Source of the DNA: Geodermatophilus sabuli
GTDB taxonomy: Bacteria; Actinomycetota; Actinomycetes; Mycobacteriales; Geodermatophilaceae
Assembly (NCBI RefSeq): GCF_010686765.1
Contig: NZ_JAAGWF010000031.1
Coordinates: forward strand, 1 to 46,131
DNA length: 46,131 nt
Reading direction: 5' to 3'
Shown piece by piece: positions 9,138 to 16,189 of this stretch. How positions within the stretch are numbered: the stretch's first letter is position 1; every line of letters starts with the position of its first letter. The notes under the pieces are model-generated. The model saw only the letters and a list, made by a program, of their open reading frames with translations. It ran no database searches and had not been told where the DNA came from. The translations under genes and the position numbers were made by a program.

Positions 9138-9196
9138 GGGAGGACCCCGTCCTCCTCACCGCTCGCAGGCTCGCGGCGAGCCTCCGGGCGGGGCCG
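9138..9196 (+). repeat. Stop-adjacent intergenic repeat, copy A
   Basis: About 59 bases directly after the DUF3043 stop. It begins GGGAGGACCCCGTCCTCCTC and ends CCGGGCGGGGCCG, so the ends can pair (GGACCCCGTCC with GGxCGGGGCC). Close relatives follow the stops of the minus-strand genes at 15711 and 46044 in the same orientation. It probably acts as a transcription terminator or 3' stability element. Confidence 0.7.
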
Positions 9197-9197
9197 C

Positions 9198-9203
9198 TAG
9201 CGT
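9198..9203 (+). promoter_or_regulatory. Leaderless -10 box for aldo/keto reductase
   Basis: TAGCGT, 7 bases before the GTG start at 9211. Confidence 0.5.
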
Positions 9204-9210
9204 CGGCCGG

Positions 9211-10193
9211 GTGGAATCCAGACGACTGGGCCGATCCGGCCTCACCATCTCCTCGATCGCGTACGGCAACTGGCTGACCCACGGCGGGCAGGTCGAGGAG
9301 GACGCCGCCCAGGCCTGCGTGCGGGCGGCGCTCGACGCGGCATCACCACCTTCGACACCGCCGACGTCTACGCCGGCACCCGGGCCGAGTCGGTGCTCGG
9401 CCGCGCGCTGGCCGGCCAGCGCCGCGAGGGCCTGGAGATCTTCACCAAGGTCTACTGGCCGACGGGGCCCGGGCACAACGACCGCGGACTGTCCCGCAAG
9501 CACGTCATGGAGAGCTGCACGGCGTCCCTCCGCCGGCTGCAGATCGACCACGTCGACCTCTACCAGGCGCACCGCTACGACCCCACGGTGCCGCTGGAGG
9601 AGACGATGACCGCCTTCGCCGACCTGGTGCGGGCCGGCAAGGCGCTCTACATCGGCGTCTCGGAGTGGCGCGCCGACGAGATCGCCGCCGGTGCCGCCCT
9701 GGCCCGCGACCTCGGCATCCAGCTGGTCAGCAACCAGCCGCAGTACTCGATGCTCTGGCGGGTGATCGAGGACGAGGTCGTGCCCACCTCCGAGAAGGAG
9801 GGGCTGTCGCAGATCGTGTTCTCCCCGATCGCCCAGGGCGTGCTCACCGGCAAGTACCTCCCCGGCCAGCAACCGCCCGCCGGGAGCCGCGCCACCGACC
9901 CCGAGGCCGGCCGGTTCATCCAGCGGTTCCTGCGGGACGACGTCCTCACCCGCGTGCAGCAGCTGCGCCCGATCGCCGACGATCTCGGCCTCTCGATGGC
10001 CCAGCTGGCGATCGCGTGGGTGCTGCAGAACGGCAACGTCGCCGCCGCGATCATCGGCGCCACCCGGCCCGAGCAGGTCCACGACAACGTCCAGGCGGCC
10101 GGCGTCACCCTCGGCGACGACGTCCTGGCCCGGATCGACGAGGTGCTCGGCGACGTCGTCGAGCGTGACCCGGCCAAGACCGCGCGCGGCTGA
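9211..10193 (+). pseudogene. Aldo/keto reductase with a one-base frameshift
   Basis: Aldo/keto reductase of the K-channel beta-subunit/YghZ-like group, NADPH-dependent. The frame is broken at about 9339: the sequence reads ...CTCGACGCGGCATCACC..., where one more G would give the expected LDAGITTFDTADVY. With that base restored the protein is 327 aa and complete. It then has the catalytic tetrad D49, Y54 (FDTADVY), K80 (IFTK) and H121 (YQAHRYDP), and the C-terminal cofactor region IIGATRPEQVHDN. As given, translation from the GTG leaves the family after residue 43. A lost G in a G-run is a common sequencing error, but a real recent inactivation cannot be excluded. Both halves are otherwise undamaged, which favours error or a very recent mutation. 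Confidence 0.85.
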
Positions 10194-10196
10194 GGG

Positions 10197-10240
10197 GAGG
10201 TCCCCTGCCCCGCGCCGCGGGACGGGTGCAGGGGGCCCTC
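10197..10240. terminator. Hairpin between convergent genes
   Basis: Imperfect inverted repeat (GAGGTCCCCTGC at 10197 with GCAGGGGGCCCTC ending 10240) filling the gap between the aldo/keto reductase and the convergent 70-aa gene; likely bidirectional terminator. Confidence 0.6.
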
Positions 10241-10242
10241 GC

Positions 10243-10455
10243 TCAGGTCGCGGCCAGGCCCATCGGGCCGTAGACCTTCCGCTCCCCCTCGAAGAGCGAG
10301 ACCGTGGCGACGCCGCGCTCGAGCAGGTGCCGCCAGTTCTCGCCGAGCCACGACTCGGCGTCGCCCTGGTTGTCGGTCCGCGGGACCTCGACGCCCACCG
10401 CGGCGGGATCGACCTCCGCCCCCGAGGGGTCCTCCAGCCGCCAGTACCAGTCCAT
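10243..10455 (-). CDS. Small conserved actinobacterial protein, function unknown
   Basis: 70-residue soluble protein beginning MDWYWRLED and containing GDAESWLGENWRHLLERGVATVSLFEG and VYGPMGL. I recognise this pattern (WYWRLED...QGDAESW(L/I)GE.W..LL..GV..V.LFE....VYGPMSL) as a conserved hypothetical of Actinobacteria. No catalytic or metal-binding motif is visible. Its acidic N-terminal half and length suggest a small cytoplasmic binding or adaptor protein, but nothing in the context tests this. The ATG sits 6 bases after a minus-strand TAGCCT box (10462-10467), so the mRNA is probably leaderless. Confidence 0.8.
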   Translation of the reverse strand: MDWYWRLEDPSGAEVDPAAVGVEVPRTDNQGDAESWLGENWRHLLERGVATVSLFEGERKVYGPMGLAAT

Positions 10456-10461
10456 GGCGCG

Positions 10462-10467
10462 AGGCTA
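10462..10467 (-). promoter_or_regulatory. Leaderless -10 box for the 70-aa gene
   Basis: Minus-strand TAGCCT, 6 bases before the ATG at 10455. Confidence 0.5.
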
Positions 10468-10512
10468 GTGACCTCCTCGCACCGGCCGTCCCCCGACTGT
10501 GACCTGGAGCTG

Positions 10513-10538
10513 GTTACCCCGGCGATCATCGGGGGCAT
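10513..10538 (+). promoter_or_regulatory. Possible SigB/SigF-type stress promoter
   Basis: GTTA (10513-10516), 16-base spacer, GGGCAT (10533-10538), close to the actinobacterial general-stress consensus GTTT-N14-17-GGGTAT. It lies 39 bases before the ATG of the holin-like gene that opens the four-gene envelope cassette. Motif match only. Confidence 0.35.
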
Positions 10539-10577
10539 GTGAGGTCATCGACCGTGCACGTGCCGACCGGAGGACCG

Positions 10578-11015
10578 ATGACACACCCCACCGCGGGCGC
10601 GAGCCGCGCGACCGCTCCACCCCCCGCGACCGAGGACGCCTCGACCGGGCAGCTGATCGGTCAGCTCACCGAGCAGATCTCCCGGCTGGTCCGCGACGAG
10701 GCGCGCCTCGCGCAGGCGGAGGTCACCCAGAAGGCCAAGCGGCTCGGAGTCGGCGCCGGCCTGTTCGGCGGCGCCGGCCTGTTCGCCTTCTTCGGCCTGG
10801 CAGTGCTCATCGCCGCCGCCGTCCTGGCCCTGGCGCTGGCCGTGCCGGCCTGGCTCGCCGCGGTCATCGTGGCCGTCGTGCTGTTCGCCGTCGCCGGCGT
10901 CCTGGCGCTGGTGGGCAAGAAGGACGTCGACAAGGCGACACCGCCGCTGCCCACCGAGGCCATCGCGAGCACCAAGACCGACATCGCCACCGTGAAGGAG
11001 AGTGCCCGCCGGTGA
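10578..11015 (+). CDS. Phage-holin-like membrane protein (putative actinobacterial holin-X/DUF1469 type)
   Basis: 145 residues. A Thr/Pro/Ala-rich N-terminus is followed by the family motif TGQLIGQLTEQISRLVRDEARLAQAEVTQKAKRLGVGAG (an amphipathic helix, about 22-60). Two long membrane helices come next (60-85 and 88-110), then a short tail. This family is called holin-like only by fold; in Actinobacteria it typically sits next to DUF3618 genes, as here. The ATG at 10578 is chosen because GGAGGA precedes it by 6 bases; an in-frame start 13 codons earlier lacks a ribosome site. First gene of a cassette of four envelope proteins joined by GTGA overlaps or a 1-base gap. Confidence 0.85.
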   Translation: MTHPTAGASRATAPPPATEDASTGQLIGQLTEQISRLVRDEARLAQAEVTQKAKRLGVGAGLFGGAGLFAFFGLAVLIAAAVLALALAVPAWLAAVIVAVVLFAVAGVLALVGKKDVDKATPPLPTEAIASTKTDIATVKESARR

Positions 11016-11461
11016 GCACGCCCATCAGCTCCGGACCCGACGGCGCCGACAAGCCGGCGCCCAACGACCCCGACGCCATCAAGGCCGACATCGAGGCCAC
11101 CCGCGCCCAGCTCGGCCGCACGGTCGACGAGCTGTCGCACCGCCTCGACGTGCCCTCGCGCGCCAAGGAGGGTGCGGCCCGCGCCAAGGACACCGCCGTG
11201 GAGACCTACCGCGAGAGCCCCCCGACGGTGATCGGTGCGGGAGCGGGCGTGGCCGGCCTCCTGGGCCTGCTCGTCTGGCGCAGCCGGACCAAGGACCGCC
11301 GGAAGGCCAAGCGCCAGGCGAAGCGGGATGCCAAGCGCGCGACCAAGGCCGTCGCCGCCCGGCGTGCCGCCGCGGAGAAGGCCGCCCGCAAGGCGACCCG
11401 GACGGCTGCGAAGAAGGCGAAGAAGGCCAAGGCCCGCCGGGTGTCGAGGAGGACGAAGTGA
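11012..11461 (+). CDS. DUF3618 membrane protein with a histone-H1-like basic tail
   Basis: 149 residues. The N-terminal half holds the DUF3618 signature DPDAIKADIEATRAQLGRTVDELSHRLDVPSRAKEGA (about 20-55), then one membrane helix (72-89). The last 60 residues are almost only Lys, Arg and Ala (RRKAKRQAKRDAKR...AAKKAKKAKARRVSRRTK). That tail resembles the lysine-rich tails of histone H1 and actinobacterial HU proteins and could bind DNA, RNA or anionic lipid close to the membrane; this is inference. The start and stop both overlap neighbours by GTGA, so it is translated with the holin-like and DUF4235 proteins. Confidence 0.85.
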   Translation: MSTPISSGPDGADKPAPNDPDAIKADIEATRAQLGRTVDELSHRLDVPSRAKEGAARAKDTAVETYRESPPTVIGAGAGVAGLLGLLVWRSRTKDRRKAKRQAKRDAKRATKAVAARRAAAEKAARKATRTAAKKAKKAKARRVSRRTK

Positions 11462-11733
11462 GCAGCAAGGGCGCCAAGCTCGCCTACCGGCCGATCGGCC
11501 TGCTCGGCGGTCTCCTCGCCGGCACCGTGTCCGGCGCCGTCTTCAAGCAGGTGTGGAAGCGCGTCGCGGACCAGGACGATGCACCCGACGCGCTGCAGAG
11601 CGAGTACCCGATGTACCAGGTGATCATCTCGGCCGCCCTGCAGGGCGCGATCTTCGCCGCCACCAAGGCGGCGATCGACCGGGCCGGTGCGCGTGGCTTC
11701 ACCAAGCTGACCGGCACCTGGCCGGGCGACTGA
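11458..11733 (+). CDS. DUF4235 family membrane protein
   Basis: 91 residues, matching DUF4235 in length and pattern: AYRPIGLLGGLLAGTVSGAVFKQVWKRV (first helix about 10-30), then DAPDALQSEYPMYQVIISAALQGAIFAATKAAIDRAG (second helix about 52-72), and a short end GFTKLTGTWPGD. The family is actinobacterial and has no known function. The GTG start overlaps the DUF3618 stop, with GAGGAGG upstream inside that gene. The recurrent neighbourhood with DUF3618 and holin-like proteins suggests one membrane complex. Confidence 0.88.
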   Translation: MSSKGAKLAYRPIGLLGGLLAGTVSGAVFKQVWKRVADQDDAPDALQSEYPMYQVIISAALQGAIFAATKAAIDRAGARGFTKLTGTWPGD

Positions 11734-11734
11734 C

Positions 11735-12865
11735 GTGGCCGGGACCCGGCCCCGCGAGAGTGCCGTCGACCGGATCCGGGAGCGGGTCGAGGAGAAGGCA
11801 GCGCGACGGGCGGCCGCCAAGGCCGCCGCCGAGCGCGGTCCCGACCCCGACGCCGACCGTTCGCCGCCCGGGACGCCGTCGGAGGAGACGCTGCCGGGGG
11901 TCTCCGCGGAGAAGCCGACGGACATCCCCCTGCGCGGCTGGAAGCAGGTGGTCAAGCGGGCGTGGGCGGAGAACAAGGCCGACAACATGCCGATCATCGC
12001 CGGCGGGGTGGCCTTCTTCGCCTTCCTGGCCATCTTCCCGGCGTTGATCGCGGCCATCTCGATCTACGGCCTGGTGGCCTCTCCGGAGTCGGTCGCCGAG
12101 CAGATCGAGTCGCTGTCGGCGCAGCTGCCGGAGAGCGCCTCGGAGCTCATCGGCGACCAGCTCAACGCGATCGTCACCAACAGCGGCGGCGCGCTGACCG
12201 TGGGCCTGATCGTGTCGATCCTCGCCGCGCTGTGGAGCGCGTCCGGCGGCGTGGGCAACCTGATCACCGCCGTCAACCTGGCCTACGACGAGGTCGAGAC
12301 CCGCGGCTTCGTGCGGATGAAGGCCACCTCGCTGGGCCTGACCCTGGGCGCGATCGTGTTCGTGCTGATCACCTTCGGTCTCGTCGCCATCGTCCCGGCG
12401 GTGCTGGAGGACCTCCCGCTCGGCGCCGTCGGCACGATCCTGGCGCAGGTGGTGCGGTGGCTGCTCCTGCTCGGCGTCTTCGCCGGTGCGCTCGCCGTCC
12501 TCTACCGGGTGGCCCCCGACCGCGACGCGCCGCAGCTGCGCTGGGTGAGTCTCGGCTCGATCGTCGTCACCGTCGTCTGGGCCGTGGTCAGCATCGGCTT
12601 CAGCTTCTACGTCGACAACTTCGGGTCCTACAACGAGACCTACGGCGCGATCGCCGGCGTCATCGTGCTGATGCTGTGGCTGTACCTCACCTGCTACCTG
12701 GTGCTGCTGGGCGCGGAGATCAACTCCGAGGCCGAGCACCAGACCGCCCGGGACACCACCGAGGGCGACCCCCAGCCGATGGGCCGGCGGGACGCCGTGG
12801 TCGCCGACTCCCTGCCCGACAAGCCGGAGCCGACCAAGGAGGACAAGGACCCGACGCGGAAGTAG
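11735..12865 (+). CDS. YihY/virulence factor BrkB family membrane protein
   Basis: 376 residues. A charged N-terminal extension (about 1-75, rich in Arg, Glu and Pro) precedes the YihY/BrkB core: WKQVVKRAWAENKADNMPIIAGGVAFFAFLAIFPALIAAISIYG, then SVAEQIESLSAQLPESA, LWSASGGVGNLITAVNLAYDEVETRGFVRMKATSLGLT, and the final YGAIAGVIVLMLWLYLTCYLVLLGAEINSEAE. Six membrane helices are expected. The family was once called ribonuclease BN by mistake; its real role is unresolved (membrane transport or envelope integrity). The GTG start is one base after the DUF4235 stop. Ends 4 bases from the convergent gcvT. Confidence 0.9.
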   Translation: MAGTRPRESAVDRIRERVEEKAARRAAAKAAAERGPDPDADRSPPGTPSEETLPGVSAEKPTDIPLRGWKQVVKRAWAENKADNMPIIAGGVAFFAFLAIFPALIAAISIYGLVASPESVAEQIESLSAQLPESASELIGDQLNAIVTNSGGALTVGLIVSILAALWSASGGVGNLITAVNLAYDEVETRGFVRMKATSLGLTLGAIVFVLITFGLVAIVPAVLEDLPLGAVGTILAQVVRWLLLLGVFAGALAVLYRVAPDRDAPQLRWVSLGSIVVTVVWAVVSIGFSFYVDNFGSYNETYGAIAGVIVLMLWLYLTCYLVLLGAEINSEAEHQTARDTTEGDPQPMGRRDAVVADSLPDKPEPTKEDKDPTRK

Positions 12866-12869
12866 GGCC

Positions 12870-13988
12870 TCAGCGCACGTGCGACGGGACGAAGGGCGGC
12901 CGCACCACCTCCACGGGCTGCGGCCGCCCGCGTACGTCGACGGTCAGCCGGCCGTCCTCGGGGTCGGCCGCGGCGGTGTCCAGCAGCGCGAGCGCGATGC
13001 CCGTGCGCAGGGTCGGTGAGAACGTGCCGCTGGTGACCTCGCCCACGCGGGCCCCGTCGGGGTCCAGCACCGCCATGCCGGGCCGCGGGATGCCCCGCCC
13101 GGAGACCCGCAGCCCCCGCAGCAACCGGGCCGGACCCGTCTCCCGTTCGGCCCGCAGGGCGTCCCGCCCCCAGAAGGCCGGCTTGTGCCAACCCACGGCC
13201 CACCCCACGCCGGCCTGCAGCGGGGTGATGTCCGGCGAGAGCTCGTGGCCGTGCAGTGGATAGCCCATCTCGGTGCGCAGCGTGTCCCGCGCGCCCAGCC
13301 CGCACAGCCGCAGCCCCTCGTCGCGGCCCACGTCGACGAGCACGTCCCACACCGCACCGGCCCGCTCCGCCGCGACCAGCAACTCGTAGCCGTGCTCCCC
13401 GGTGTAGCCGGTCCGGCAGACGGTCACCTCGGTGTCACCGCCTCCGGTGCCGGTCACGAAGGACAGGTGGGGCAGCTCGCCGGGCAGGCCGAGGAAGGCC
13501 AGCACCTGGGCCGACCGCGGCCCCTGGACCGCCAGGACGGCCACGTCGGCGTGCCGGTCGGTGACCGTCACCCCCGCGGGGGCGGCGTCAGCGAGCCGGG
13601 TCACGACGTCGGCGGCGTTGGCCGCGTTCGGCACCAGGAGCACGTCGTCGGGTCCGCGCAGGTAGACGAACAGGTCGTCGACGACGCCGCCGGCCCGTGG
13701 GTCGCCGTCGGGCAGGCAGACCAGCGTGTACTGCGCCCGGCCGGGGCCGATGCGGGACAGGTCGTTGGTCAGGCAGGAGTCGAGGAAGGCGGCGGCGCCG
13801 GTTCCGCGGACGGTCACCGTCCCCAGGTGGGAGACGTCGAACAGCCCGACGCCGGTCCGGACGGCGGCGTGCTCGGCCAGCACCCCTCCCCCGGCGTACT
13901 CCAGGGGCATCGACCACCCGGCGAACTCGGCCAGCTTGGCGCCGGCCGCGAGGTGCCGCTCGTGCAGCGGCGAGGTGCGCGCGGTCAC
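12870..13988 (-). CDS. gcvT: Aminomethyltransferase, glycine cleavage T protein
   Basis: 372-residue T protein. It takes the aminomethyl group from lipoylated H protein, transfers the methylene to tetrahydrofolate and releases ammonia. Family marks are [41 protein letters not shown], the [21 protein letters not shown] stretch and [11 protein letters not shown], which contains the catalytic Asp. The C-terminal barrel begins at [24 protein letters not shown]. The GTG start follows a leaderless TAGCGT box. No gcvH or gcvP is near, but lipA, lipB and lpdA, on which the pathway depends, are in this window. Corresponds in position to Rv2211c. Confidence 0.94.
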   Translation of the reverse strand: MTARTSPLHERHLAAGAKLAEFAGWSMPLEYAGGGVLAEHAAVRTGVGLFDVSHLGTVTVRGTGAAAFLDSCLTNDLSRIGPGRAQYTLVCLPDGDPRAGGVVDDLFVYLRGPDDVLLVPNAANAADVVTRLADAAPAGVTVTDRHADVAVLAVQGPRSAQVLAFLGLPGELPHLSFVTGTGGGDTEVTVCRTGYTGEHGYELLVAAERAGAVWDVLVDVGRDEGLRLCGLGARDTLRTEMGYPLHGHELSPDITPLQAGVGWAVGWHKPAFWGRDALRAERETGPARLLRGLRVSGRGIPRPGMAVLDPDGARVGEVTSGTFSPTLRTGIALALLDTAAADPEDGRLTVDVRGRPQPVEVVRPPFVPSHVR

Positions 13989-13994
13989 GCCCTC

Positions 13995-14000
13995 ACGCTA
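13995..14000 (-). promoter_or_regulatory. Leaderless -10 box for gcvT
   Basis: Minus-strand TAGCGT, 6 bases before the GTG at 13988. Leaves no room for a glycine riboswitch. Confidence 0.55.
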
Positions 14001-14120
14001 TCGACGGCGGCGGCCTCCCTGCAGGTCGATCACCAGGTCGCGCCCGGTGACGGGCCCGGGCGGCCCCTCCGCAGGGGGCCACCGTGAGCCCGCGACCGGT
14101 GGGGGGCAGAGGGGTCCTCA

Positions 14121-14126
14121 TAGGAT
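14121..14126 (+). promoter_or_regulatory. Leaderless -10 box for pepA
   Basis: TAGGAT, 6 bases before the GTG start at 14133, no ribosome binding site between. Confidence 0.6.
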
Positions 14127-14132
14127 CGAGCG

Positions 14133-15644
14133 GTGCCGACGACGATCACCGCCAGCGACCGCCCGCTCGAGAAGCTCTCCGCCGACGCCGTCGTCGTCGG
14201 GATCGGCACGGGCCCGACCGGCCTGCTGCGCACCCCCGGGGCCGAGGCGGTCGACCGCCTGCTCGGCGGCCGGCTGCTGCCGGCGCTGGCCGACCTGGGC
14301 GCACGCGGCGCCGAGGACGAGGTGACCCGGCTGTCCTCGCTCGGCCAGGGACCGTTCCCCGTCGTCGCCGCGGTGGGACTGGGCGCGCCGGACGCCGCCG
14401 GCGGTTACCCGGCCGAGGCCGTGCGCCGCGCCGCGGGGGCGGCCAGCCGCGCGCTGGCCGGCCGGGGGTCCGTCGTGAGCCTGCTCGCCGCGGTGGGCGG
14501 GGCCCCCGACGACCTCCGCCTGCACGCGGTGGGCGAGGGCAGCCTCCTGGGCGCCTACGAGTTCACCGCCTACAAGTCCGACCTGCCGGCCCACCGGCCG
14601 GTGCCGCCGCGGGAGTTCACGGTGGTCGTCCCCGACGCCGGCGACGCGCGGACCGCCCTCGCGCGTGCCCGCGCGGTGGCCGGCGCGGTGCACCTGGTCC
14701 GCGACCTGGTCAACACCCCGCCCAACGACCTCTTCCCGGCCGAGCTCGCCGACCGCGGTGCGGCGGCGGGGAAGAAGGCCGGCCTCAAGGTCGAGGTGCT
14801 CGACGAGGCGGCCCTGGCGGCCGGCAACTACGGCGGCATCCTGGCCGTCGGGGGCGGCTCGGCTCGCGGGCCGCGGCTGCTGCGCCTGACGTACTCGGGC
14901 AAGAAGGCGAAGAAGAAGATCGCGCTCGTCGGCAAGGGCATCACCTTCGACAGCGGCGGCCTGTCGATCAAGCCGGCGCTGAAGATGGAGGACATGAAGA
15001 GCGACATGGCCGGCGCGGCGGCCGTGATCGCCACCGTGTGCCTCGTCGCCGAGCTCGGCCTGCCGGTCGAGGTGACCGCCACCGTGCCGATCGCGGAGAA
15101 CCTGCCCAGCGGCACCGCCTACCGCCCGGCGGACGTGGTGACCTTCCGCAACGGCAAGAAGGCCGAGATCACCAACACCGACGCCGAGGGCCGCGTGGTC
15201 CTGGCCGACGCCCTGGCTCGCGCCGCCGAGGACGGCCCCGACTACCTGCTGGAGACGGCGACGCTCACCGGCGCGCAGCTGGTGGCGCTCGGCTCCCGCA
15301 CCGCCGGCGTCATGGGCAGTGACGACCTCCGGGACGCCGTCGTGGCCGCGAGCCGGCGCAGCGGCGAGTCGATGTGGGCCATGCCCATGCCGGCGGAGCT
15401 GCGGCAGGGACTGGACTCCCCCATCGCCGACCTGGTCAACGCCAACGCCGACCGGATGGGCGGGATGCTCGTCGGGGCGCACTTCCTCGCCGAGTTCGTG
15501 CCGGCCGGCCTGCCGTGGGCGCACATCGACATCGCCGGCCCGAGCTACAACACCGGGGCACCGTGGGGCTACACCCCCAAGGGCGGCACCGGTGTGCCGG
15601 TGCGGACCCTGCTGGCGACGATCGAGGACCTCATCGCCGCCTGA
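14133..15644 (+). CDS. pepA: Leucyl aminopeptidase (M17, cytosol aminopeptidase)
   Basis: 503-residue M17 aminopeptidase, a hexameric two-metal enzyme that removes N-terminal residues from peptides. The C-terminal catalytic half shows the metal-binding sites in VGKGITFDSGGLSIKP and MEDMKSDMAGAAAV and the family signature NTDAEGR (348-354). The N-terminal half is the variable macro-like domain. Divergent from gcvT with overlapping promoter regions and a leaderless start. Matches Rv2213 (pepB) in M. tuberculosis by position. Followed by copy B of the stop-adjacent repeat, which belongs to the convergent gene. Confidence 0.95.
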   Translation: MPTTITASDRPLEKLSADAVVVGIGTGPTGLLRTPGAEAVDRLLGGRLLPALADLGARGAEDEVTRLSSLGQGPFPVVAAVGLGAPDAAGGYPAEAVRRAAGAASRALAGRGSVVSLLAAVGGAPDDLRLHAVGEGSLLGAYEFTAYKSDLPAHRPVPPREFTVVVPDAGDARTALARARAVAGAVHLVRDLVNTPPNDLFPAELADRGAAAGKKAGLKVEVLDEAALAAGNYGGILAVGGGSARGPRLLRLTYSGKKAKKKIALVGKGITFDSGGLSIKPALKMEDMKSDMAGAAAVIATVCLVAELGLPVEVTATVPIAENLPSGTAYRPADVVTFRNGKKAEITNTDAEGRVVLADALARAAEDGPDYLLETATLTGAQLVALGSRTAGVMGSDDLRDAVVAASRRSGESMWAMPMPAELRQGLDSPIADLVNANADRMGGMLVGAHFLAEFVPAGLPWAHIDIAGPSYNTGAPWGYTPKGGTGVPVRTLLATIEDLIAA

Positions 15645-15654
15645 CGTGCCGGAG

Positions 15655-15710
15655 CGGCCCTGTCCGGAGGCTCGCCCCGAGCGTGCGAGGGGTGAGAGGG
15701 ACGGGGTCCT
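15655..15710 (-). repeat. Stop-adjacent intergenic repeat, copy B
   Basis: About 56 bases. On the minus strand it starts right after the stop of the 15711 gene with AGGACCCCGTCCCTCTCACC and ends GGACAGGGCCG. Roughly 80-85% alike to copies A and C by eye, same orientation to the upstream gene. Confidence 0.7.
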
Positions 15711-16037
15711 TCATCTGTGGTCTTTCGACCAGTCCCGCATCCGCTGCGGATAGCCGGTGACCTGCGCGTCGTACACCGGGACGCCGAGGTCCCGGGACAG
15801 CCGGCGCGCGGTGTCCGGCCCGTCGATGCGGCGGCGGGTCCACTCACCGTCGGCCGCGACGAGCACGATCGTGGTCTCGGTGACGGCGGTGCGCGGCTCG
15901 ACGAAGCCCTCGACGCCGCGGCGGCTGGCGACGAACTGCTCCAGGTGGGCCAGGTCGGCGCGACCGGCCCCGCGGTCGAGGGTGGCGCGCCCGTCGCCGT
16001 CCGCGGTCCCGCGCCGCCGTCGTCGCCACAGCCCCAT
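15711..16037 (-). CDS. Small conserved actinobacterial protein, function unknown
   Basis: 108 residues from the ATG at 16037 (MGLWRRRRRG). A longer frame upstream reads as non-coding. After the basic start come DLAHLEQFVASRRGVEGFVEPRTAVTETTIVLVAADGEWTRRRIDG, then ARRLSRDLGVPVYDAQVTGYPQRMRDW. This is a familiar conserved hypothetical of Actinobacteria, often labelled oxidoreductase without evidence. The strand pattern resembles a small alpha/beta domain; no catalytic residues are evident. It sits divergent from lpdA. Its stop is followed immediately by repeat copy B. Confidence 0.8.
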   Translation of the reverse strand: MGLWRRRRRGTADGDGRATLDRGAGRADLAHLEQFVASRRGVEGFVEPRTAVTETTIVLVAADGEWTRRRIDGPDTARRLSRDLGVPVYDAQVTGYPQRMRDWSKDHR

Positions 16038-16189
16038 GTCCGCTCCCGTCCCCGCCGGCCACCATCGGGTCGCGGCGTCCGCGCTGGAAACGGCGCTCCG
16101 GGCCACGCCGTTCCCGGAGTGGCAGGATGGGCGCGGACGTTCACCCGACCGCGTGAGCGGGGCGGGACCACTGCACCAGAGGAGCACTC

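Noticed and set aside
13989..14132. Glycine riboswitch before gcvT
   Set aside because: gcvT has a leaderless start, and the 140-base region is shared with the divergent pepA promoter.
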